The position numbers were made by a program, and so were the translations under genes. From NCBI GenBank assembly GCA_963752745.1, contig CAVWAK010000030.1, positions 1 to 64,000 on the forward strand: 64,000 bases of DNA, written 5' to 3'. Under the pieces are notes generated by a model that worked only from the letters and a program-made list of their open reading frames with translations, was not told where the DNA came from and ran no database searches. This DNA is from Thiogranum sp963752745. Lineage in GTDB: Bacteria; Pseudomonadota; Gammaproteobacteria; DSM-19610. Shown here one piece after another: positions 50,356 to 59,710 of this stretch (position 1 is its first letter; every line of letters begins with the position of its first letter).

Positions 50356-52729
50356 ATCCGCCGCGTTGAAAGCCATTGATAAAAAACTCTGGCGCGAACT
50401 GTGGGACATGCGCATGCAGGCGCTGGCGATTGCTATGGTTATTGTCGGCGGCGTAAGTATATTCATAATGTCTCTGAGTACGCTCGATTCGTTGTATGAA
50501 ACCCGTGAAAATTACTACCGCAACCATCACTTCGCCGAGGTGTTTGCTTCGCTCAAGCGTGCACCGCTGGCGTTGAAACAGCGTATCGGGAACATTCCCG
50601 GTGTCGACAAGGTGGAGACGCGGGTGGTCGCCTACGTAAATCTCGATGTGACCGGTTTTGATGACCCGGTCAGTGGCCATCTGCTGTCCCTGCCGGATGA
50701 CAGCCCCGGACTGTTGAACCAGATATATTTACGCAAAGGTCGCCTGCTTGAGCCGGGCCGTGATAACGAAGTGCTGCTCAGCGAAGAGTTTGCCCGGGCA
50801 CATGGTTTGCAGGCCGGTGACACGTTGCGCGCTACTATCAATGGCCGGCGCAAAACCCTCACCGTGGTCGGCCTCGCCCTGTCGCCGGAATACATTTACC
50901 AGATCGCCCCCGGTGCCATGTTTCCTGATTATCTGCGTTACGGCGTGTTATGGATGGCACGCAAACCGCTGGCTACCGCCTATGACATGGATGGTGCGTT
51001 CAACGATGTCACGGTCACCCTGAGCAAGGGGGGTAACCCGCAGGATGTTATCGATCGCCTGGATGACCTGTTGAAATCCTACGGTGGCATTGGTGCCTAC
51101 GAACGCAAGGATCAGCTCTCCAATCGTTTTTTGTCTGAAGAACTCAAACAACAGAAAACCATCGCCACCGTGTTTCCGGTTATTTTTCTCGGTGTGGCGG
51201 CGTTTCTGCTTAACGTGGTGGTCAGTCGACTGATCAGTCTGCAACGCGAACAGATCGCCACCCTCAAGGCGTTTGGCTACAGTAATATTGCGGTCGGCCT
51301 GCACTATACAAAGCTGGTATTAATGATCGTGGGGCTCGGCATCCTCGGAGGCATCGGCTTCGGCATCTGGATGGGCAAGGGCATGAGCAACATCTATATG
51401 GGGCTCTACAGTCTGCCGTTTATGATCTATGTGCTCAAACCACAGGTCATCATGGCCGCGACGCTGATCAGCATGGCGGTTGCTGTTCTCGGCACATTAT
51501 ATGCGGTGCGCAATGCTGCCAGACTGCCCCCGGCTCAGGCCATGCGCCCCGAGCAACCGGCTGTTTATCGCGCCACGATTGTTGAACGCCTGGGTCTGCA
51601 ACGCTGGTTTTCCCAGCCAACGCGTATGATTCTGCGGCATATTGAACGCCAGCCGGTAAAGTCGCTGTTGACGACCCTCGGCATTGCGATGGCCTGCGGC
51701 GTGATGATGATTGGCGGCTTTCAGGAAGGCGCTATCGATCACATGGTCGAGGTGCAATACGGCATGAGTCAACGCGAGGATCTGATCGCCAATTTTACCG
51801 AGCCGACCTCGCTGCGGGCACTCTATTCGCTGCGCAGCCTGCAGGGTGTCGAGCATGTGGAAGGCGTCCGCAATGTGCCGGCCAGGTTACAGTTTGAACA
51901 TCGATCCTATCGCACTGCGGTGCAGGGCATTGAACCCGAAGGCACGTTGATACGCCTGCTGGATACGGAGCTGAATGTCATCAACCTGCCAGAGGAAGGT
52001 GTTGTACTCACCGACTACCTTGCCGAGCTACTGCATATCCGGCCCGGTGACATGCTCACTGTCGAAGTGCTGGAAGGCCATCGTCCCACGGTACGGGTGC
52101 CGGTGGTCGGTACCGCCAGGGAGTACCTGGGTGTGAATGCCTACATGCAGCGCGAGGCGTTGAACCGACTGTTGAAAGAAGGCAACGCCATCTCCGGTGC
52201 CTTGTTGAAAGTCGATGAGCGTTACCAGCGTGACGTGTATGCCGAGCTCAGAGATATGCCACGTATCGCCGGCGTCGTGGAGCAGCGATCGGCCATCAGG
52301 GCCTTTTACGATACCCTGGCGGAAACTATATTGTTCTTTACGTTTATCACCACGTTGCTGGGGGGCACTATCGCCTTTGGCGTGGTTTATAACAGCATGC
52401 GTATTGCCCTGTCGGAGCGTAACCGCGAACTGGCCAGCCTGCGCGTGCTGGGTTTCGAGCGTGCTGAAGTTGCCTATATTCTGCTCGGCGAACTGGCCTT
52501 GCTGACACTGCTGGCGATTCCGCTGGGGATGCTTATCGGTTACGGCCTGTGTGGCTACCTGGCGTTCCGCTTTGATACCGACCTGTACCGTATTCCGCTG
52601 GTGCTGGGTATCAATGTGTATGCTTTTGCTGCCCTGGTGGTGATTGTTTCGGCGATAATTTCAGCGATTATGATCTGGCGTAACCTGGCCCATCTCGATA
52701 TGGTGGCAGTACTCAAGAGCAAGGAGTAA
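50312..52729 (+). CDS. FtsX-type ABC transporter permease
   Basis: 805 residues with an N-terminal membrane helix followed by a large periplasmic domain, three helices (about 285-410) and a second FtsX half. That half has another periplasmic domain and helices near the C-terminus (about 670-795). FtsX core motifs EQIATLKAFGYSNI and RNRELASLRVLGFERAEV occur in both halves, typical of duplicated MacB/LolCE-like permeases. ATG 50312 overlaps the ATPase by 44 bp; a TTG at 50366 right after the ATPase stop is an equally good start. It probably forms one complex with the ATPase and the HlyD-like protein. Confidence 0.92.
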   Translation: MSTRAGWLPASSVGESAALKAIDKKLWRELWDMRMQALAIAMVIVGGVSIFIMSLSTLDSLYETRENYYRNHHFAEVFASLKRAPLALKQRIGNIPGVDKVETRVVAYVNLDVTGFDDPVSGHLLSLPDDSPGLLNQIYLRKGRLLEPGRDNEVLLSEEFARAHGLQAGDTLRATINGRRKTLTVVGLALSPEYIYQIAPGAMFPDYLRYGVLWMARKPLATAYDMDGAFNDVTVTLSKGGNPQDVIDRLDDLLKSYGGIGAYERKDQLSNRFLSEELKQQKTIATVFPVIFLGVAAFLLNVVVSRLISLQREQIATLKAFGYSNIAVGLHYTKLVLMIVGLGILGGIGFGIWMGKGMSNIYMGLYSLPFMIYVLKPQVIMAATLISMAVAVLGTLYAVRNAARLPPAQAMRPEQPAVYRATIVERLGLQRWFSQPTRMILRHIERQPVKSLLTTLGIAMACGVMMIGGFQEGAIDHMVEVQYGMSQREDLIANFTEPTSLRALYSLRSLQGVEHVEGVRNVPARLQFEHRSYRTAVQGIEPEGTLIRLLDTELNVINLPEEGVVLTDYLAELLHIRPGDMLTVEVLEGHRPTVRVPVVGTAREYLGVNAYMQREALNRLLKEGNAISGALLKVDERYQRDVYAELRDMPRIAGVVEQRSAIRAFYDTLAETILFFTFITTLLGGTIAFGVVYNSMRIALSERNRELASLRVLGFERAEVAYILLGELALLTLLAIPLGMLIGYGLCGYLAFRFDTDLYRIPLVLGINVYAFAALVVIVSAIISAIMIWRNLAHLDMVAVLKSKE

Positions 52730-52733
52730 ATCA

Positions 52734-53930
52734 ATGCAGCTGCCGCTGCGAACACATCCGGCCATTACGGTCATCGCGGTGCTGATTATCGGCCTGCTGG
52801 TATGGGGCTTCTGGCCTCAGCCAGTGCTGGTCGAGGCCATCGCGGTCAAGCGGGCACCCCTGACCGTCACCATTGAAGAGGAAGGCCGCACGCGGGTAGT
52901 CGATCGCTATGTTGTCTCGGCGCCGGTAGACGGGGTTACCTGCCGGGTTGATCTCAATGTCGGCGACAGCGTAGAACAGGACAAGGTGCTGCTTACTATT
53001 ACGCCACTGGAATCACAGGTGCTGGATCCGCGCAGTCGCGCAGAGGCCAGGGCGCGGGTTTCCTCTGCCGGGTCTGCCTTGCATGCTGCCGAAGAACAGG
53101 CGGTTGCCGCCGCGGCAGCAGAACAGCTCGCTGCCGCTGAACTCAAGCGCGTGAGGCCACTCAAGGACAAGGGAGTGATTTCCTACGGCGCCTTTGACGA
53201 GGCTGTCACCGAAGCCAAGACGACCGCCGCCGCCAAACGCTCGGCTGACTTCAATGTTGAAGTGGCGGAGTATGAACTGCAGGCAGCCCGGTCGGTGCTT
53301 GACTATACCGCTGGCAACAACGGGGAGCCCGCTGAGCGGGTGCCGGTGCGCTCCCCGATCACCGGCAGGATTCTGAAGGTCGAGCACGAGTGCGAAGGCC
53401 CGGTGCGCACCGGCGATGCGCTGCTGGAAGTGGGTGATCCCGCGGTACTGGAAATCGAAGTGGACGTGCTTTCTGCCGATGCGGTGAAGATCAAGCCTGG
53501 CATGGATGTGCTGTTTGACCGCTGGGGCGGGGATCAACCATTGCAAGGCATTGTGCGCGTCGTTGAGCCGGTTGGCTTTACCAAGTTTTCCGCCCTTGGT
53601 GTGGAAGAGCAGCGGGTTCTGGTTATCTCCGACTTCACATCACCGGCCGAACAATGGCAGCGCCTGGGTGACGGCTATCGCGTGGAAGCGCGATTCGTTC
53701 TCTGGCATGAAGACAATGTGCTGCAAGTACCGGCCAGCAGCCTGTTTCGCTACCACAATGGCTGGGGCATATTTGTTATCGAAGGCCGGCACGCCACACG
53801 CCGTGAAGTCGATATCGGTCAACGCAACGGACTGATCGCACAGATACTGAATGGCGTAAAGCAAGGCGAAATGGTGATCAATCACCCGAGTGACGAGGTA
53901 GAGGACGGCAGGAGCGTGAAGCACCGCTGA
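52734..53930 (+). CDS. HlyD/MacA-like periplasmic adaptor (membrane fusion protein)
   Basis: 398 residues with an N-terminal anchor (about 8-26) and a lipoyl-like half (GRTRVVDRYVVSAPVDGVTC). An alpha-hairpin rich in Ala and Glu follows (about 100-185), then the second lipoyl half (VPVRSPITGRILKVEHECEG) and a beta-barrel C-terminus. Such adaptors link FtsX-type permeases to outer-membrane channels. No TolC gene is in view, so an external channel would be recruited. The start lies four bases after the permease stop. Confidence 0.93.
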   Translation: MQLPLRTHPAITVIAVLIIGLLVWGFWPQPVLVEAIAVKRAPLTVTIEEEGRTRVVDRYVVSAPVDGVTCRVDLNVGDSVEQDKVLLTITPLESQVLDPRSRAEARARVSSAGSALHAAEEQAVAAAAAEQLAAAELKRVRPLKDKGVISYGAFDEAVTEAKTTAAAKRSADFNVEVAEYELQAARSVLDYTAGNNGEPAERVPVRSPITGRILKVEHECEGPVRTGDALLEVGDPAVLEIEVDVLSADAVKIKPGMDVLFDRWGGDQPLQGIVRVVEPVGFTKFSALGVEEQRVLVISDFTSPAEQWQRLGDGYRVEARFVLWHEDNVLQVPASSLFRYHNGWGIFVIEGRHATRREVDIGQRNGLIAQILNGVKQGEMVINHPSDEVEDGRSVKHR

Positions 53931-54030
53931 CAGGTACCGGTTTGATATCAATGCGCGGTATTCAAGCAGGGTATTGTCTGGCGGGGTGACTGATGACGCA
54001 TGTGTGAGTTGAACTCAAAGGAGTGTCAAT

Positions 54031-54744
54031 GTGTTCCATAAACAGTTAATAACCGCCATTCTCGCGCTTGGTCTATGGGGCTGTGCATCACTTTCACCCG
54101 TTACGGAGAGTAATGACGCCAGGGAATATGATCACGCACAGCCTGGCACCTTGCCTGGGGGAGAAGGGTGGTGGTATGCGAGATTCCATATCGACTGGCC
54201 TGAAGGTGAGGAAATCAGCTGGTATATAGGCACGCTGATTGGTGGAGAAGTCATTGCGCCGACCTTCGATGAATACTACCAGGATGTGTCTATCTGGCGG
54301 GTACACCGGCGTGCAGGCCGAGATGGTAATGGACATGTTTTCAGTTTTATTTTCTACAGTACGCCGCAGAATGCGCAGCGTATTTACAGGGCTATTGAAA
54401 ACCATGAGGTAGTCAAATCTCTGCTGGAAAACGGACAGTTGAGCGAGGTGGTCATTGATGATGTCACCAGGATAACCCGGCCGAATATAGAAGATACCAG
54501 TGATGATAGCTGGCCACTCTCTGTACAGAAGACATGGCCGGCAATGATTATGGGCAGCAGCAGGATGTGGCTTGACCTGGTATCAGAACTTGCCGCCCGT
54601 GAGAGCAGTATTGGCGGCATTGAAGCCAAATACAAAAAGGTGCATGAAGACATTAGCCGTATCTGGCGAGAGGAGGGACAGCACGCGGTTTTACATCATC
54701 TGAATGCTCTTTATGCCTACCAGCCACTCTTGATTCGTTATTAG
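54031..54744 (+). CDS. Lipoprotein of unknown function
   Basis: 237 residues with lipobox LWGC (Cys18), starting from GTG after AAAGGAG. The mature part has aromatic-rich strands (EGWWYARFHIDWPEGEEISW), a helix-rich middle and a charged C-terminus. No family is recognised. It lies 100 bp after the adaptor gene on the same strand, so it could be the last gene of the ABC operon. Confidence 0.65.
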   Translation: MFHKQLITAILALGLWGCASLSPVTESNDAREYDHAQPGTLPGGEGWWYARFHIDWPEGEEISWYIGTLIGGEVIAPTFDEYYQDVSIWRVHRRAGRDGNGHVFSFIFYSTPQNAQRIYRAIENHEVVKSLLENGQLSEVVIDDVTRITRPNIEDTSDDSWPLSVQKTWPAMIMGSSRMWLDLVSELAARESSIGGIEAKYKKVHEDISRIWREEGQHAVLHHLNALYAYQPLLIRY

Positions 54745-54902
54745 AAAGCAGTCGCTCCTTTCCAATGCGTAGCTGTGTCTGTGGTTTTTCTTTGCCGCAT
54801 TTTACACGCGCGTGTTTGACGCAAGTGCAGTGAAAGACGTCAGCCGACCAATGCGTTCGCCATTTTACGTTTAGAGGAAGAAGAGGGTATTACAGGCCGG
54901 AT

Positions 54903-54932
54903 GAATGTCGCTGTCGGATAACAGCGACATTC
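54903..54932. other. Strong hairpin in a 468-bp gene-free gap
   Basis: GAATGTCGCTGT and ACAGCGACATTC are perfect 12-bp arms with a CGGATA loop and no T-tract. It may be an operator, an mRNA-stabilising stem or part of a small RNA. The rest of 54745-55212 is AT-rich and shows no gene. Confidence 0.45.
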
Positions 54933-55212
54933 CGGTGATTCCGGTAATACAGTTGTTGCGACGCTTAATTGACGAAAAATTATGCTTTATTGCCAAAAGC
55001 GAAAACGCTTTGCATAAAGTAACGTGCAATCAACGAGAAAGGAGGTCAGCGTATAAGAATAAAATAAAACACAGGAACGCTTATCAGTGATAGTCTGTCT
55101 TCAATCACCGACACCTGTCGGCACCCTGAGACATCTAGCCAAGTACTGCAACACCTTTATATGCTTGTATAGCGGTAATAATACAGATTTATATATTTAA
55201 GGAAGGAGACTC

Positions 55213-56610
55213 ATGAACAATAAACTAATAGCCATTATGATAAGTGCGAGCCTGGCAATGCCAATGCAATCCAGCCTGGCGCAACCCGTTGATAAAACCA
55301 ATACGCTGCCTGACGCAAAGCCGGGGCAATGTTACGCCAAGGTCATGGTGCCGGCAAAATACGAAACCAAGGAGGATAAGGTCCTGGTGCGTGAAGCCGC
55401 ACAGAAGATCGACACCATCCCTGCCAAATATGAGTGGGCGGAAAAGACGGTAACCATCCAGGCAGCGCATACCAAGCTGGTGCCTGAAGCCGCGAAATTT
55501 AAAAAGGTTGTCGAGAAAATCGAAACCAGCCCGGCGATGAATATCTGGGTCACGAGTTTTGACAAGAATGCCAAACCGGCCAGTCCGGGTATGCTGACCG
55601 CTGCAAAAGTCCTGGGTGTTAAAATCGAGGAAGCGTTGCCGGGCATGTGTTTCAAGGAATACTACACGCCGACACAGTTCAAGACCGAGATTCAGGACAT
55701 TGTGGTTAAGGATGCCTCTGAAGAAGTTGCCAGCATTCCAGCCGAATATGAAACCATCGCAGAGCAGGTCATGATCAAGGAAGCCTCGAAGAAGATTATC
55801 GAGGTGCCGGCTACCTATGAAACGGTTTCGGAGAAGGTGCTGATTGAAGCGGCAAAAACGGTCTGGAAGAAAGGTAAAGGACCGATAGAGAAGATCGATA
55901 ATACTACCGGTGAGATTATGTGCCTGGTGGAGATTCCGGCGAAGTACAAGACGGTGAAGAAACAGGTCGTTAAAACAGCTGCCACTACCAAGGAAGTTGA
56001 GGTGCCGGCCGTGTACAAGACCGTTAAGGTACGCAAGTTGATTACGCCCGAACAGGAAAAACGCACCAAGGTACCTGCCAGTTATAAGGAGATTACCAAG
56101 CGTAAGAAAATTGCCGATGCCCGCTTCGCCTGGCATGGAGCCCACGAAACAACCAAACCGGAAGGCACCCCGACCGGGCTGCAAATCTGTCTGAAGGAAA
56201 TCCCTGCCAAGTACCAGACAGTCACCAAGCTGGTGGTTAGCAAGCCGGCAGGATTTGCCAAACAACCACTGCCTGCAGGGACTGAAGTCGTCAAGGTGCG
56301 CAAGCTGGTCGCTAACGCGACTGAAAAGCGTAGTGCGATTCCTGCAGAGTACAAAAATGTCGTGAAACGCGCCAAGGTGAGCGGTGAAAGCCTGGAATGG
56401 CAGCAGGTACTGTGTGAAACCAATATGACCAAGGATATCGCGATCCGCGTGCAGCAGGCACTTAAAGACGCCGGTTACAATATCGGAGTGGTCGACGGGA
56501 TTCCGGGTGGCGCGACGATGCGCGCAGTAGATGACTACCAGCGTAGCAAGGGGTTGCCGACCGGTGGCCTGACGATTCGCACTCTGGAATCGCTGGGTGT
56601 TGGAATGTAG
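55213..56610 (+). CDS. Exported protein with IPAxYxT repeats and a peptidoglycan-binding domain
   Basis: 465 residues. A signal peptide (about 1-23) is followed by about nine loosely repeated segments of 25-35 residues, each centred on VPAKYET/IPAEYET/VPAVYKT and a following V-x-V or V-x-K-x-A strand. Three or four Cys occur singly. The C-terminal 60 residues (IAIRVQQALKDAGYNIGVVD onward) are a PG_binding_1 domain that anchors to the cell wall. GGAAGGAG precedes the ATG. A wall-attached fibrous or stalk-like protein is the best reading; no function is known. Confidence 0.8.
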   Translation: MNNKLIAIMISASLAMPMQSSLAQPVDKTNTLPDAKPGQCYAKVMVPAKYETKEDKVLVREAAQKIDTIPAKYEWAEKTVTIQAAHTKLVPEAAKFKKVVEKIETSPAMNIWVTSFDKNAKPASPGMLTAAKVLGVKIEEALPGMCFKEYYTPTQFKTEIQDIVVKDASEEVASIPAEYETIAEQVMIKEASKKIIEVPATYETVSEKVLIEAAKTVWKKGKGPIEKIDNTTGEIMCLVEIPAKYKTVKKQVVKTAATTKEVEVPAVYKTVKVRKLITPEQEKRTKVPASYKEITKRKKIADARFAWHGAHETTKPEGTPTGLQICLKEIPAKYQTVTKLVVSKPAGFAKQPLPAGTEVVKVRKLVANATEKRSAIPAEYKNVVKRAKVSGESLEWQQVLCETNMTKDIAIRVQQALKDAGYNIGVVDGIPGGATMRAVDDYQRSKGLPTGGLTIRTLESLGVGM

Positions 56611-56690
56611 CTCACAGCATCAGGTTGTTCAGGGGTACAGGGATGTGCCCCTTTGCGCCACTAAACCTGTATAGCCGCTGCTCAGGTTGG

Positions 56691-56849
56691 TCAACGATCA
56701 CGTTTGCCCGGTCCCTGCAGATAAAGTATCCGGGCTGCAATGAAGGCCGCCAGGACAAACAGTCCGATGGGGTAGGGGATCACGCCAAGCAAGAATCCCA
56801 GCAGCGTCGCAAGCAGCAGGCCTGACAGTGTTATAAGAACCGGATCCAT
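56691..56849 (-). CDS. Very small membrane protein
   Basis: 52 residues (MDPVLITLSGLLLATLLGFL and onward) forming two hydrophobic segments separated by a VIPYPIG turn. A basic end, QGPGKRDR, follows. Composition and length are typical of YqaE/PMP3-like or other hairpin mini-proteins, but no family is assigned. It is convergent with the preceding repeat protein. Confidence 0.55.
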   Translation of the reverse strand: MDPVLITLSGLLLATLLGFLLGVIPYPIGLFVLAAFIAARILYLQGPGKRDR

Positions 56850-57027
56850 GGCTATTGTGACAAACGCTGGCGCTATTGGTTGCCCAGCTATCTGTTCCAG
56901 TGTTCTAGATGAAGTTTCACAAAAGTTTGCAGTTTCATTTTGCGCGGGTAGTTAAGATTCAATTAATGTTTTTAAATGCTAATAGACCTGTTTCGCTATA
57001 CAGGGAATGTTTTCGGAGGGGAATATC

Positions 57028-57126
57028 ATGTTTCTAGACGTTTTTACTTTGGCGGGATTCTTTGGTGCATTCGTATTCCTGTGCATACTGCTGTACTTCT
57101 GCAAGACGCAGGGCTGTGGTGCCTGA
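57028..57126 (+). CDS. Thirty-two-residue single-helix membrane peptide
   Basis: MFLDVFTLAGFFGAFVFLCI with a short LLYFCKTQGCGA end forms one membrane helix and a small Cys-containing tail. A strong GGAGGGG site lies five bases before the ATG, which is the main support for expression. It converges with the OmpA-type gene. Confidence 0.5.
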   Translation: MFLDVFTLAGFFGAFVFLCILLYFCKTQGCGA

Positions 57127-57147
57127 TCACGCGACTGCCGTTTACTA

Positions 57148-59472
57148 TTATTGCAGGCGGCGCAATTCAACCCGCCGGTTCATCCGCAGACCTTCTTTCG
57201 TTGTGTTATCCGCAATGGGCCGTTGACCACCATAGCCGCCGGCACCGATATGATTGGGATTCACGCCTTGCGCAACCATGTAATCCCTGACAGCTTCAGC
57301 GCGTTTAAGGGATAACCACTGGTTGTAGGCCGGGTCGCCCTGCGCATCGGTATGACCGGCAACCTCGAGGCGAAGGTCGGGCTGCTGGCTGAGTATGTCA
57401 GCCACACGGTCGAGAATATGTTGTGCCTCAGGGGTGAGTTCATGCGAGTCGTAAAGGAAGTTCACACCTTGCAGATTGATCGCGACGCCATCTGCGCAGC
57501 CGGTTGCGTCCACGGTGATGCCTTGCCTGGTCTCGCCGCACAGGTCAGTGCGGTCGGGGATACTGTCGCCGTCGCTGTCCGCTTCTGTGGTTTGCAGTGC
57601 GGCGATTTCAATGGCGGCTACCTCGAGTTTTTCATCGGTTTCAGGCGCGGCGGTAGAAGGAATTTCCATCACAGCAGCCTCTGATTCTGCCTGTCGAAGT
57701 GTGTTTACTTCTGATTGAGCACTCGTCAAGGCAATCCGGGCCTGGGTCAGTTCCTCGCTGCGGGCGGTGAGGTCTGCCTGCAGCTTGTCGCGTTCGGCAG
57801 TCACAGCGGCAAGCACCTGCTCTGATTGATCGGCAGCCAGGGTGAGTTCCTCGCTGCGGGCGGTGAGGTCTGCCTGCAGCTTATCGCGTTCGGCAGTCAC
57901 GGCGGCAAGCGCCGGCTTTGATTGATCGGCAGCCAGGGCGGCCTGTGCCTGGGTGAGTTCCTCGCTGCGGGCGGTGAGGTCTGCCTGCAGCTTGTCGCGT
58001 TCGGCAGTCACAGCGGCAAGCACCTGCTCTGATTGATCGGCAGCCAGGGCGGCCTGTGCCTGGGTGAGTTCCTCGCTGCGGGCGGTGAGGTCTGCCTGCA
58101 GCTTGTCGCGTTCGGCAGTCACAGCGGCAAGCACCTGCTCTGATTGATCGGCAGCCAGGGCTGAGTTCCTCGCTGCGGGCGGTGAGGTCTGCCTGCAGCT
58201 TGTCGCGTTCGGCAGTCACAGCGGCAAGCACCTGCTCTGATTGATCGGCAGCCAGGGCGGCCTGTGCCTGGGTGAGTTCCTCGCTGCGGGCGGTGAGGTC
58301 TGCCTGCAGCTTGTCGCGTTCGGCAGTCACAGCGGCAAGCACCTGCTCTGATTGATCGGCAGCCAGGGCGAGTTCCTCGCTGCGGGCGTTGAGGTCTGCC
58401 TGCAGCTTATCGCGTTCGGCAGTCACAGCGGCAAGCACCTGCTCTGATTGATCGGCAGCCAGGGCGGCCTGTGCCTGGGTGAGTTCCTCGCTGCGGGCGG
58501 TGAGGTCTGCCTGCAGCTTATCGCGTTCGGCAGTCACAGCGGCAAGCACCTGCTCTGATTGATCGGCAGCCAGGGCGGCCTGTGCCTGGGTAGTTCCTCG
58601 CTGCGGGCGGTGAGGTCTGCCTGCAGCTTATCGCGTTCGGCAATCACACTGGCGAGCTTCTGTTCCACATCCCGCAGTGCAGTTTGGCGATCATCCAGTT
58701 GGGCTTGAAGTTCCGTCCGCTCGATCTTCAAGGCATCGGCCTGCGCCCCGAAGTCGCTGAGTTGCTGACTGGAACTGCTGGCCTCGGATTGTGCCTGCTT
58801 CAGGGTCTGCGTGATGGTCTGCAGTTCAGCCCGCAAGGTCGCCAGCTGCTCGTCACGGTTGGCAATATCATCGCGTAGCTGGTTACGCTCTGCTGTCAGC
58901 TCATGGGCTTGTTTCTGATTGTCTGTGGTCTGCTGGCGATTTTGTTCCAGTGCCGCGGTGGTAGAGTCTAATTCTGCGGTCAGTTCGGTAATGCGTGCCT
59001 GCATGGCTTGTTGTTCGCTGGTGATGGCCGCCACTTTCTCGTTAAGCGTAATTTCTGCTTCAAGCCTGTCCTGAAGTATGACGCGTAACTGTTCCAGGGT
59101 TGCACGGACCTTGCCCAGCTCCGTGTTTTTCGCTGTCAATTGCTCCTGCGTGTGTTTAAGTTCAGCGCTGAGGGGGTTTACCGAGGTCGCCGGTGCAGCC
59201 CGGTATTGTCCACGTGGCGGATAGGCGGGTGGCAACTGACCGTAACCCTGCGGGGGTGCAGGCCAGTATGACTGTTGCTGCCAGGGTTGCGCGTAGCCGC
59301 GAGCGTTGTGAGGCGGTGGCGGCGGATACCAGCCCGGTGCAGGACCGTTACTGTATGCAGGTGTGTTCCCGGCAGGCCCGCCCGGCGTTATTTCATTCGA
59401 CCAGGCGCTTTCTGCCGCGATAGCCGTCAGCGCGGCGGTAACGTGCGCGGCAAAAGATGATACTTTCTTCAT
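57148..59472 (-). CDS. OmpA-family protein with long repeat coiled coil, two compensating frameshifts
   Basis: An exported protein. The order is a signal peptide (from 59472), a Pro/Gln/Tyr-rich region (about 25-90), a long coiled coil, nine copies of a 37- or 32-residue repeat (LAAVTAERDKLQADLTARSE ...), and a DSDGDSIPDRTDLC motif. A C-terminal OmpA domain closes it (VAGHTDAQGDPAYNQWLSLK, then RVELRRLQ) and binds peptidoglycan. One base is missing near 58590 and one is extra near 58160. Together they restore the frame, so the central repeats sit in a shifted frame. Read as if continuous, the protein is about 774 residues. Confidence 0.82.
57770..58640 (-). repeat. Coding tandem repeats of 111 and 96 bp
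   Basis: Nine near-identical copies share the string GCTTGTCGCGTTCGGCAGTC. Long units (111 bp) encode 37 residues. Short units (96 bp) lack five codons (QAQAA). Repeats this similar recombine easily, so copy number and the two frameshifts may differ between strains or be assembly artefacts. Confidence 0.88.
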
Positions 59473-59710
59473 TACATGCTCCGGCTAGCCGTGAGGAACG
59501 CTGGGCGCTGCTGTCTTTCGACGGCCCAACTCCTAAGGTTATAGTAGCTAATCGTACCACTGCCGCTGCTCAGAACGAATGCAAATGTGCTTTAGATCCG
59601 GAAATAACCGGGTTCCTGTTCTACTTGCCCTGGCAGCGGGGCTGGAACATAGTCTTATCAGGCCAGCACAAACCGAAATGAAATTATGAGAATTAACTGG
59701 AACTTTGCCC

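Noticed and set aside
55225..56265. Antisense frame of 346 codons across the IPAxYxT repeat protein
   Set aside because: No family character and no signal or start context. The sense frame has a signal peptide, repeats and a PG-binding domain.
57770..58640. CRISPR-like array
   Set aside because: Repeats are contiguous, 96-111 bp, protein-coding and without unique spacers; no cas gene is nearby.
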